A stretch of 64,000 bases of DNA from Strongylocentrotus droebachiensis (Eukaryota > Echinodermata > Echinoidea > Camarodonta > Strongylocentrotidae). Position numbers and translations under genes: made by a program. Positions 1 through 10,451 of this stretch are shown one piece after another. The notes beneath the pieces were generated by a model that saw nothing but the letters and a program-made list of their open reading frames with translations, was not told the DNA's origin and did no database searches. Every line of letters starts with the position of its first letter. Positions within the stretch are counted from its first letter, which is position 1. The stretch is taken from assembly GCA_035222895.1 (NCBI GenBank), contig JAVYIG010006428.1:1-64000 (forward strand), given 5' to 3'.

Positions 1-1077
1 GTAAGCCCAGAGTTGGAATGGTCCATTCGGATTCCAACATCCAACTCCCTGATTAACCCATTCAAAGTGCAATGCTGTCAACGAATACATAATCCCGTGT
101 TGTTGTTGTTTTAGTTTTAATAGGCGAGCCTATTTTGTCATAGTCTAATTTTAAGGCGTTTTCATATTACTGCTCATTCGACAACGATTGTATATGCAAA
201 ATTTGACCAATATGAACCAATATTTATCACAATACCTATACAATATAAACATGACATTTAAGTGCTCATGAGCTTCAAATATATTCTGATCTGGTGTTTT
301 TTATATATTATTTTCTCTATTCATGCTTGAACAAGACTAGTTTTCTGAGTCAGCTTGTTAATCGACATCTCATAATGAATCTGTCATCTGTCATCTGTCT
401 TGGAGAAAAGCATCCACCCCTTCCCTCAAAATAGTTGCTACGAATGCCTAGGCTGGGGATCCTATAACCTAATTAAGTAAGTCTTCTGTTTATTTGTACT
501 CAAGCGGGGATGAATGATAATATTATAGACACCCTTCTAACTGTTAGTTCTAGTTTTCTACATATTTTGTTTTCACTCTGCAATGCAGAGCTGAGCCAGC
601 TGGCGCGGCGCAGCTCGCAGCCTGCGCTGCTGTAGTGTAGGTCTATATGTAGTCTATGCAACTTGCAAGGAACGCAATAAAAATGAAATTACATGATTGT
701 GAATGAGTGTCGTGAATGCATGTGAGGGGTTGTCTTACTTTAATTTCCTAATCCTAGGCTAAGCCTGAGGAATTTTTCTCTAGAGTACAGTACAGTGATT
801 CTGTTGGTCTCTGGGAATTTCACTAAACTTGAGTTGGACCAGGCCAAGCCAGTTTAACAAAAAGAACAAAAGAATGTTTGATCAGATCATGTTGATAGTA
901 CTTAGTAGTCTATAACTTGAATACCTTGAATACCAAAGCTTCTGGAAGAAGAAAGCCATCTCCAGCTGGGAAGTCCCAGTTTCCGGGTGTTGTACCATGG
1001 TCTTTTTACATCTGTATCTTGCTTGCTGGGTCATATCGGGAATGTCATAATTGGAGTGTCAACTGGGAGAAGGGTGA
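1..1077. other. Non-coding stretch, nothing recognised
   Basis: AT-rich sequence with no long reading frame, no clear repeat unit and no splice-bounded coding segment that I recognise. It could be the intron or flank of a gene lying to the left. Confidence 0.4.
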
Positions 1078-1127
1078 ATGATATTGCTCCTTCTGCCAGT
1101 GTTTGTCAAGTCTTGCTTTAAAGTTGT

Positions 1128-2056
1128 TTACCGAGGTTGCAGGGAGTTCCAGTCGTTAAGGACCCTGATGCTAAATGAGTCTTGCCTGATTTTTGTGTTG
1201 CATCTGGGTTTGGTCAGTTTGAAAGCATGCCCTCTCGTTGTTGAGTTGCTTGCAGGTGTGAAGAATTGGGTAGAGTCCAACCTGTCAATGTTCTGCATCA
1301 ACTTGAACACCTGAATCATGTCTCCTTGGCGGCGACGGTGGCTAAGTGAGGGAAGTTTCAAACTCTCAAGTCTCTCATGGTAGTGTAAGGTTTTAATTTT
1401 ACTGATCCAAGTGGTTACTTTACTTGTTTATTTTACATTGTACCTTTAGCTTTCCACTTCAGCGCACTCCTGACCTACATTCATTCTCTCATGTCTGCTA
1501 GCTCTTGGCTTCTATTGTTCTGTCCCTATTCATTCATCCTCATTCACATTACCTGCCATAGCACCATACACACACACACTCTTCCTATCTATTAGCTATT
1601 CAACCCAGCACACTATAGACACATGACACTCTACCTGTACAAGCTTTTCTATTGGTTACTTAATTATTGTCCAATCTTGTGATTGGTTATTATTGTTTGA
1701 TGGACTGGATGTCAGCTATCTTGGCAGCCATTTTGTGGTTGTATTAAAATCAGACAGTGCAGCTCAAGTTATCAAACATGTAAGACCACTTTTGTCTAAT
1801 TGTGTGGGTCCTTACAGTAGCTTCGGTGTTTTATCTCTGGTACCATTTGTGTTGCTCTTTTTTTCTCTATGATTTTTTCATCCTTCACATAGTGAGGGTG
1901 CCAGATTACATTGCCATATTCTAATATGGGACGAACAAGACCTTTGTAGAGGAGTGGAATTGTCGATCTGTCACTCCTGATAAGTAATATCTTACAAATA
2001 TACACTGCATGAAGTCTAAGCGTAAACGGTATGAGCCTCGTACCCTGATTAGTCAT
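1128..2056 (-). pseudogene. CR1-like LINE reverse-transcriptase C-terminal remnant, split by a solo LTR
   Basis: Two minus-strand reading frames (2056-1817 and 1383-1128) belong together. The first carries the motif RPILEYGNVIWHPHY, typical of the end of CR1/jockey-type reverse transcriptases. The second carries RRRQGDMIQVFKLM, TRGHAFKL and VLNDWNSL, typical of the extreme C-terminus of the same proteins. They are separated by a 433-bp insertion with a target duplication, and the frame carries on correctly across the insertion point. No catalytic YADD segment is present, so this is a 5'-truncated copy that cannot make an enzyme. Clade assignment (CR1 group) is by remembered motif only. Confidence 0.75.
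1384..1816. mobile_element. Solo LTR inserted in the LINE remnant
   Basis: The segment begins TGTAAGG and ends CCTTACA, the TG...CA inverted ends of an LTR. It is flanked on both sides by GTAG (1380-1383 and 1817-1820), a 4-bp target duplication. An ATTAAA-type signal lies near the right end (about 1744). There is no internal coding region and no second LTR, so it fits a solo LTR left by recombination. Confidence 0.7.
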
Positions 2057-2570
2057 GACATTAGGGCTAAAAAGTATAAGGTCCTAAGTAATTTTCCCGC
2101 ATAGACCCTGGCTAGACTATATGCAATTCTACAAAACAAATGGGAGAAAATAAAAATAATTGTTGAAATACTTACTTTTGAATATTTTCAAAGTATTTGA
2201 CTATTTGTCATAGTTACATCAAGTTGAATTGATTTTATTTAAATGCTATTTAGGTGTCATCAATTGTCACTAAGTAAAGTACAGATTTTGAGTGAACTCT
2301 TGTGAGTTTTGTACAGTGATGTTTTGAAATGTTGAGAATCAATAAATATAGGTCATAGACTTTTCAACAACACTAATGCCTCCTCGAGTGCTTTGTCCCA
2401 ATAGGCAAAAAGCGTACTATTTTTACCTTGCTAATGCTATTTGATCTATTATTTCAATATCAATTTTGTTTTATTTATTGTTGTACTCATGGATCTCCAT
2501 TTATCTTTTTGCATGTCTCTTTAGGTTCATCATTGTCTGATAATTCTGAGATTGATCTGGTTCTTTAGCG
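2057..2570. other. Upstream region of the Nudix gene
   Basis: No coding segment recognised. The sequence just before the ATG at 2571 ends in a pyrimidine run and TTCTTTAG, which looks like a splice acceptor. The gene therefore probably has a non-coding first exon further upstream that I could not locate. Confidence 0.4.
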
Positions 2571-5500
2571 ATGGAAGAGCTAGAGGAAAATGGTCCCAAG
2601 ATCTTTACAGGCTGCACTGATGTGTTTTGTGGAATCACCGTGGCAACAGACAAACAGAATTGGAGTACTTTAGATGAATTCAAAATGATGTTAAGAGGTA
2701 ATGTAAATCACAGAGTTTCCTGTATTTTATCAACAGAATATGCAGAAAAGTTGCAAAAAACCTCTATGCTCACTTTTGGTTTCAAAATTTTGGATAAGGA
2801 AAAAAAAATCAGAAAATTGCACATTTCAATTATTGGTCTTCCTCAGAAGTAATGAATGAACAAAAATTAAATTGTATTTTAGTACAGACTTAGGCTCTAG
2901 AGAATGATGAATATCAATGTGACAAACTTTTTATTTTCCTGTTTATTAGATTCACTCGATCACTGGAAGAAGACTGCCATAAGAGGTATCTGGATTAAAG
3001 TACCGTTGCACCAAGCTGACCTTGTGGGAATTATTGCCAAGGTACATGTATGACCTGTTTCTGTTTCGGTTGCGTCAGTATACTCAGGGTTAACTGTACT
3101 TCACCAACCTAGGGCATTGTTTCACGAAACCATGTTAACTCTATGTCCTTCAGCATCCCTATAAAATACACTTGATAACATTTGAATGGGATGTTCACAG
3201 AATTTGACATATGGAGGGTTTGATAAACTGGCCCTGAATTTATAGCATGCTAATGGACAGATACAGTTATTACCTTTTAAGAATAACTAAAGTGGTACTC
3301 TGACCTTATTAAACACTAATATTTAATTTTGTTGTTGTATTTGCAAGTTAAAATTAAAGAATTTTGATGAATTCATTCTGATTGCTTACTATTACATTGA
3401 GTTTTAGTACCGGTATATGCTTGCTACCTTGTGTTTTTCTTGTCTTAAGTTGTTTGAGCTCTGCTTTAGTATGCCCCAAAGTCCTGCCACATTGACTACC
3501 CGAGGTTGCTAATTTCATACAAATTCCTTTCAGATCATATTTCATTCATCGTTATAATCAATTCTGCACACATTACTTCTTGATATGTCTGGCAAGCCTC
3601 TTGCAAGCTACCAGGTTGTCAAGAACAACTTTTGTTAAAAAAAGAATGCATAAAATTTGAATATGTTAGTGAACCAGTCTATTGCACATACTTTAAATGT
3701 GAGATTTTTTAAGTAGAGATATATGCATACATTGTACACTGCAGTTTCATTTAAAAAATACAGGAACATACAGTAAGTGTCTTGGTTTTCATCTTCTCAT
3801 TGCTATCACATTTTATGTATTTATTTGCTTAGTACTGCTATTCAGTTGCTTTAATTTGGATGTCAATATCTGAAAGGTGTCCATTGCACAAATGCACATC
3901 CCTTGCAGTTTGCGCTTGGATCGGGGCAATCAAGTCGCTTTAAATACAGTAAAATTAATTACGTATACAGCGTATTGCTTAATTCCTTGAAAATATGATT
4001 GAGGAAAGCTATTCTTCTAAATCTGTTTCACCATCATTTGATTATTCTTTTGACCTGCACCGAACAAAGTTCATTGCTTTGCTTGCTTGGCCCTTTGTTT
4101 CCTGTACCCTAGCTTGGCTTTGTGTTCCACCATGCTCAACCCAATTATGTGATGATGACAAGATGGCTTCCAGAAGATGAGCCCAACATGCTGCCAGGCT
4201 TTGCCACTCATTACATAGGTAAATGCACTGACGTACAGTCAAACCTCTCTATAGAGGTCACACAGGAGAAAGTAAATTGGGTGGTACACATCTCTGTGAG
4301 TTGAACCTGTCTACAAAGGCCACTCAAAGGAACTAAAGTGGGTGATAACCTAATGTGTAGTATTGAACTTGTCTGTAAAGGCCATCCAAGAAAAGTTATA
4401 ATGCATCCAAAGAACATGAGCTTTTTATAGAGGCTTTATATAACCATTAGGTGGATCAACATCAAATATGGATATCACAATGGTTGAAGAATAATCATTT
4501 TTTAAAAAATATTTTCTAGCATTAGAAGCAACAAATGGTGCTGTCAAGGAAAATCATTTTAACCGAATAGCAGGAATGGTGATTGTTTATTAAGTATATT
4601 CCCATCTTGCTTGGAGAGTAACATGACACATAAAGAGTGTTCTGTTGGAAGAGATTATGATTTAAATATTGGGATCAAGGTATAAGTGAAAAAGAAACTC
4701 TATTATCGCCACTGATGGTCATGATGAAGTTATGTCTTTGAAAAACCTAGAGGTTCATATATTATGTCTCGGCAATGGTCTGTTTGGCATTCAAGTCTTT
4801 CATTCTAATTTGTTTTGCAGGTGCTGGTGGCTTTGTATTGAATGAGAAGAATGAGCTGCTAGTCATTCAGGAGTTGTATGCAGGAAAGGGGCAATGGAAA
4901 CTCCCAGGGGGAGCTGTCGACCCAAGTAAGTACTCTAAGATATAATTTGAGGGGTCAGTGACACAAAGATGTAACTCCATATTTTGCCAAAATGAGTATT
5001 TGATATCAAAATGTTCAGAAAAATGTGGGCTATCCAGGAAACACAAAGACTTAACTCTACCCAAAACCCCATTGAAGTCAATGGCTGGTGACTCCTTAGG
5101 ACCCAAGTGCTCAATGACACATATACCACTATTTCTCAAAATGGAGCTACGTCTTTGTGTCACTGACCCCTCGAATTGTACTTATTCAAACTGAGTGTTG
5201 TAGTTCACTTGATATTGGGTGACTGGCTTGCTCCAAACTGCCAATATGTTGCAAATCAGGCATTAGACCCATTGTGGAGAAAATAATGATGATTTATCTG
5301 AAAAGGGGTTAATGATTGCTCTAGATATAATATAGAGATTCTACAGGAGGATACTCCAAGAATTATATTCCATATTGGAAAGTTTTCAAATTAAAATTAT
5401 AATTATCAAACATACTGATTTAACTCTTTGTTTGCTTTGTTCGCCGATTTGCACGGACGTAGGCGTGCCAACTTCGCATTTTTGCACAGATGTATACGAG

Positions 5501-8500
5501 TCAATTAGACATTCATAATACCGCTCGCAGTGTGTAGCCACGCGTTGCGTTTACTATTGTTTACATTGTATACATCGCACACTTTCCGGTAAACTGTTTT
5601 TCTTCATAGTGTTACATTCGAAATTACCGTGTATTTAGCGGTTTTCTTTGGATTTTTTTTACTGATGTTACGATGGCACCTGCTGGAAAACGTCAACGTG
5701 TGTTTAGTGTAGAGGAGGCTCGAGATCTTGTTACTATGGAAGCATGGAGCATGGACTCTGATTCCGACGAATCGAGCAGTGACGAAGACTCTAGTGATAA
5801 AAGTGTTCCCTGAGAGTAGACTGATAGAATAAGAATGAATAAAAATTAATGAAAGAGCTAGAGATGACAGCAAGAAAGAGAGTAGACTGATAGAATAAGA
5901 ATGAATAAAAAAAATGAAAGAAGGAGATAGAGATGACAGCAAGAAAGAGAGTAGACAGTGATAGAATAAGAATGAATAAAAATAATGAAAGAAAGAGATA
6001 GAGATGACAGCAAGAAAGAGAGTAGACTGATAGAATAAGAATGAATAAAAATTAATGAAAGAGCTAGAGATGACAGCAAGAAAGAGAGTAGACAGTGATA
6101 GAATAAGAATGAATAAAACTAATGAAAGAAAGATGTATCCTGTCTTGCCGTCATCTTTATATCTTTCTTTTATTATCTTTATTCATTCTTATGCTATCAG
6201 TGTTTACTCTCTTTCTTTCCGTCATCTCTATCTTATTATTATTATCATTTTCCTATCTATATGTACCCTATGTCTTGCCGTCATCTGTATATCTTTTTCT
6301 TATTATCTTTATTCATTATTATGCTATGAGTGTAATACTCTCTTTCTTGCCGTCATCTCTATCTCATTATTATTATCATTTTCCTATCTATATGTACCCT
6401 ATGTCTTGCCGTCATCTCTATATCTTTCTCTTATTATCTTTATTCATTCTTATGCTATCAGTGTTTACTCTCTTTCTTTCCGTCATCTCTATCTTATTAT
6501 TATTATCATTTTCCTATCTATAATTATGTACCCTATGTCTTGCCGTCATCTCTATATCTTTCTCTTATTATCTTTATTCATTCTTATGCTATCAGTGTTT
6601 ACTCTCTTTCTTGCCGTCATCTCTATCTTATTATTATTATCATTTTCCTATCTATATGTACCCTATGTCTTGCCGTCATCTGTATATCTTTCTCTTATTA
6701 TCTTTATTCATTCTTATGCTATCAGTGTTTACTCTCTTTCTTGCCGTCATCTCTATCTTATTATTATTATTATTTTCCTATCTATATGTACCCTATGTCT
6801 TGCCGTCATCTCTATATCTTTCTCTTATTATCTTTATTCATTCTTATGCTATCAGTGTTTACTCTCTTTCTTTCCGTCATCTCTATCTTATTATTATTAT
6901 CATTTTCCTATCTATATGTACCCTATGTCTTGCCGTCATCTCTATATCTTTCTCTTATTATCTTTATTCATTCTTATGCTATCAGTGTTTACTCTCTTTC
7001 TTTCCGTCATCTCTATCTCATTATTATTGTTATTTTCGTATCAATATGTATCCTGTCTTGCCGTCATCTTTATCTCTTTCTCTTATAATCTTTATTCACA
7101 GTAAAGTCCTTTCATTTCATATCACTATTTCTCTCTCATAATGTCTCTCACGTCCGTTCTCCATATTTTATTCATTGCATACTCCACTCGTCAATCATTT
7201 CTGATAATAAGCTCTCTCACAATAAAGTAAATGGAAAACAATGCAATATAGTTTATATTTTAAGATTGATTCATTCTTTCTTTGTATATCTATGGCTGTG
7301 ATAAATGTACTTGAAATCAATTTTATTGAGGGGTAAAGAAGGTGAGAGAACAGATGCGGTGAACATTCATAATGAGACATTTCAATAAGATGCTGATTAT
7401 GTCATGTATATCACATATAATATATTATGCCTATACCATTTTTACATGCTCATACCAGTGGGCAAAATCAATAACATTCTCTTATTTCTTATTGACTTAT
7501 CATGGCACAACAAAGAAAAACATCCCCACGACGTCCCTTTTCATGCCCCGCTAAACCGGACATTGACAATAACCTGGGGTAATAGGGATTTCAATGGGCA
7601 GATTAGCCCATTGTCAAGGGTGGCTGAGCGGGGTACTTTCAAGTCTCTCCCTATTGAACTTCTTTTCTTCAACAACCTAAATACTAACCTTCTGAATTGT
7701 TAGAATACTTGAGCAAGGTATGTAAAGAAAGGTAAGAAGTCCACCTTTCTAATAGATTCGATTTGAAGATGTCTTATCATTGCTAAATAAGAAATTCTAG
7801 AGGGATAAAAAACTGCCGTAAATAAGAAAAATTAAACATTATATAATTATGATTATTATAAAAATGATAATTCAAAATATAACAAATGACGGTTCATCGA
7901 AAAGCACGTTTTCCGGTCTACAACTTTGCTGCACAATATTTGTCATCATGATCATCCAGTGAAGAGTTATAGCCTCTTGATTCAGCAGAGTCAATAAAGA
8001 TTCCCTCGAAATGTGTGACCCTAAAAGAATGTGGCACAGGGGGGTTTTTTAAGTGGCGCATAAAGAGTTAAACTCTAGAAGTTATAATATTTTCCTGTTG
8101 AATGAAATAATGAGGTAATATAAATATTCAAAAGTACAAGATCTTGTAGTAAAACCTCTCACTTGTATCCTTTCCCAGAGGAAGATCTACCAGATGCTGT
8201 ATGTCGTGAGGTTCTGGAAGAGACAGGGATCTCTGCAGAGTTCAAGTCCATTGGCTGTTTCCGTCACTTGCATAAGTTTCGCTTTGATCGATCTGATATC
8301 TACTTTGTATGCCACTTACAACCACTGACCTCAGAAATCAACATGGACCCCAGAGAAATAGCAGCGTGCAGATGGATGCCTGTAAGTTGTTTATTTATTT
8401 ATTTTCAGTCCGATGATAATTTTGTTTTGCAATGGAATCACTAAAGACGTGAAAGCCTTATAAATTGGTTGTAGAATTTGATTCAAATCTTGAATTAGGA

Positions 8501-9397
8501 ATTTATTTTTGTTCTGGAAATGTCATGATGGAACGCTGTGTTTAAGTAGCAGTACATGTGCCTGTCTATGAAAGAATAAAGCTTGTAGCAATTATGGTGT
8601 ATCGCTTTGCAGAAAAATTATTTATGAGACTGTACTGACAGGGTTGTGCTATCAAATCCAAATTATACCATTTATACTTTGTGCCTACAATGTGATTACG
8701 CTTAAAGGGCAATCCAACATTTGTAATAAGTTGATTTGTATGAAAGCAGAAAAATAACAAACAGAATGGCAAAAGCTTGAAATGAATCGGACCAATAGTA
8801 AGGAAGTTATGAACGTTTAGAATATGAGATCACTAAGGCTATGTGAATCTCAAATTGGTAGTTTGGTCAGTGGATTGTGACGTAAGTCTTGGATAACTCT
8901 CCCGTTTGCGGTGTACAAAAATATCACTAATTTCTGTCTTATAGCTAGCAAATTATTATAGGTCCTCTAAAAAAGAAAGACCCTCCGGAGCCATACGTAT
9001 AGTGATTACAACTTTCTTATTTTTAGTCAGATTTAATTGAAACTTTCATCTGTTTGCTTCTCTGATTTGTTTGCTTTTGTTTAGAGTAGTTGTTTTGGGG
9101 GGTTGGATTTCCCTTTAATCTTAAAAGACCTTTGGCTCCTTTTCACAACCACAGATCGAGGAGTACTTGGAGCACCCAGACGTCCATGAAGCCAACAGGT
9201 ACTTTGCCAGGCAATGTCTTGCTGTAATATCTAAAGACTCTAAGGTGAATCTCCGGCCTGAGGAAAGCAACAATAGTCTGGTATACTCCATTCTTCCAAA
9301 ATCTGTAGCCACTTCACTGGAAACTTCATCATCAGGGGTTACAGATGGAGAAAGCTTGAGTGATGATCTGGAGAAAATGGCGCTCAAGGACAGTTGA
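2571..9397 (+). CDS. NUDT6: NUDT6-like Nudix hydrolase (six coding exons)
   Basis: Coding exons: 2571-2697, 2950-3041, 4113-4218, 4821-4925, 8179-8381 and 9155-9397. All have GT donors and AG acceptors, phases agree, and the joined frame is 876 nt (291 aa plus stop). The N-terminal half has the NUDT6-specific region: IWIKVPL, then LGFVFHHA, then LPGFATHYIG. The C-terminal half is a Nudix fold: a hydrophobic strand (ELLVIQELY), W-K-LPGG, and a complete Nudix box G-x5-E-x7-REVLEETGI in which the E residues bind the divalent metal. Nudix enzymes hydrolyse nucleoside diphosphates linked to another moiety; the substrate of the NUDT6 group is not settled. The box is split between exons 4 and 5 by a 3.25-kb intron full of mobile DNA. 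Human NUDT6 is about 316 aa, so length fits. The serine-rich C-terminus after the fold diverges from the vertebrate tail as I remember it. The ATG at 2571 lies two bases after a likely acceptor; an upstream start cannot be excluded. Confidence 0.9.
3111..3235. repeat. Possible MITE in intron 2 of the Nudix gene
   Basis: About 125 bp with imperfect inverted ends: AGGGCATTGTTTCACGAAACC on the left, and GGTTTGATAAACTGGCCCT on the right. The ends resemble the AGGGCC-YRTTTCATAAA type of short foldbacks common in marine animals. Target duplication not clear. Confidence 0.45.
4240..4400. repeat. Short threefold direct repeat resembling a Tc1/mariner-type MITE end
   Basis: Three degenerate units of about 70 bp, each with the core CAGTCAAACCTCTCTATA, GTTGAACCTGTCTACAAAGG or ATTGAACTTGTCTGTAAAGG. 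The same core forms the inverted ends of the element at 53350-53530, so this looks like decayed copies of one family. Confidence 0.5.
4949..5172. repeat. Foldback MITE just downstream of Nudix exon 4
   Basis: A 224-bp segment with inverted ends about 38 bp long: GAGGGGTCAGTGACACAAAG at the left and its near-exact reverse complement at the right (ending CTTTGTGTCACTGACCCCTC). It begins only about 23 bp after the exon-4 donor. Target duplication not certain. Confidence 0.75.
5673..5813 (+). pseudogene. piggyBac-transposase-like N-terminal fragment
   Basis: A 46-residue frame starts MAPAGKRQRVFSVEEA, continues through a Ser/Asp/Glu-rich stretch, and ends in TGA where the tandem repeats begin. 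An acidic Asp/Ser/Glu N-terminus after a short basic start is usual for piggyBac transposases. The catalytic domain is absent. The call depends on position inside TTAA-flanked inverted ends as much as on the protein. Confidence 0.45.
5808..6125. repeat. Tandem array, about 65-bp unit (left arm)
   Basis: About five head-to-tail units containing GATAGAATAAGAATGAATAA and GAGATGACAGCAAGAAAGAG. These are the reverse complement of the units in the adjacent array at 6130-7105, so the two arrays form one large imperfect inverted repeat. Confidence 0.85.
6130..7105. repeat. Tandem array, about 130-bp unit of two related 65-bp halves (right arm)
   Basis: Units repeat CTTGCCGTCATCTCTATATC, TTATTCATTCTTATGCTATC and TTATTATTATTATCATTTTC, about 7-8 times with a near-constant 130-bp spacing. 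Long open frames here come from repeat periodicity and lack of stops. They are not genes. Confidence 0.85.
8706..9114. repeat. MITE with TTAA target duplication
   Basis: 409 bp with inverted ends AGGGCAATCCAAC (left) and GTTGGATTTCCCT (right), flanked by TTAA at 8702-8705 and 9115-9118. TTAA targeting with AGGG ends fits piggyBac- or Kolobok-type non-autonomous elements. It stops about 36 bp before the last Nudix exon. Confidence 0.75.
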
Positions 9398-10450
9398 TGA
9401 TTGCCAAAAAGATTAAGGTTATATGATCAAGGAATACTAGTATCAGTATTCATCCAGTGGCAAATGTACTTATTCCTACAGTACATTTCATTTTTAAGAC
9501 CAGTTGGAAATCATCTTTTTATATGTATTTTACAAATATGACATTTGAGCAATAAGAGTTTTCTGATAGCTCACCTGTCTAGGGTAGGGTAAATAAAGTG
9601 CAATTTGCCATTTTGAACTGGCAATGAATAGCCATTTTTAATCCAGTGTATAAGGACAGCTCAGGTGAAGTGAAAACAGCAGCCTTAAAAACACAGATGG
9701 CCTTTTTATAACGATTCCCTTCAGTATGATGGTTCAATGTTCTCTATCCTAACCTGTAGTACACTTCCAATTTTCACTGTTAATGGCCAGTCGTACGCAG
9801 TCATTTTATAAAAATGCTATCAGAATCAGAAATGCTTAAGTTTATTGAGTGTCAAATGTATGGCAAGCCAAAGTGGGAAGGTTGATATTTAATAATCACA
9901 TGTCAAGGGATTCTTGTAAATTCAAGTATCCCACAAATATTTGTCTTCAGAACTTCTATGCTCTATAGCACTAATCTGGATTTTCATTCTTGTAATATCT
10001 GCATTGAACCTATGGATAGCAAGACTATTTGATCTATTTTTGAGCAGTCTCAGTTGGTCTCCCATGACATCCCTGGTCTTTCCATTATGAAGTTTTGTCT
10101 TTCCACTTTCCCTCTTTGTCCCTTAATGCCTGGCTTAAATGCTTCTGCACTTGCTCAACACACTCTTTCTTGGTAATTCTACTTCATTGCCATGGCTTTC
10201 TGTTAATCACTCCTTCGGGCAGGAGTTTCTACATGGTTCTAATTATTCACCCTCTCTCCACACATGAATTCTCAAAACCACTAAAAAATCACAAAAATGC
10301 AACAACATTATCACACAAAAACAAAACAAAAGAAACCAATACTACAGAAGTTGTGTAGTAACTATGATCTGATCTTTCTAATTCAATGCCCTGTTGAATT
10401 TTCCATGAGCCTCTTCTTGAAGACTTACAAGTATAACATATTTACATCTT
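9398..10450. other. 3' flank of the Nudix gene
   Basis: No second gene seen. AATAAA at 9592-9597, about 200 bp after the stop, is a plausible polyadenylation signal for the Nudix transcript. The rest is AT-rich unique-looking sequence. Confidence 0.4.
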
Positions 10451-10451
10451 G

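Larger units (their letters stand above)
5424..8067 (+). mobile_element. Decayed piggyBac-like transposon
   Basis: The element is flanked by TTAA on both sides (5420-5423 and 8068-8071), the piggyBac target site. Its ends are short inverted repeats: CTCTTTGTTTGC on the left and the complement of CTCTTTATGCGCC on the right. It holds a short frame like the acidic N-terminus of piggyBac transposases (5673-5813), then tandem arrays. No DDD catalytic core is recognisable, so it appears non-autonomous or internally replaced. It lies in intron 4 of the Nudix gene. Confidence 0.65.

Noticed and set aside
6055..7141. Long open frames (up to 349 aa) rich in Ser, Leu, Ile and Tyr
   Set aside because: They run through a tandem array and repeat the same peptide in several frames; there is no domain and the array is non-coding repeat.
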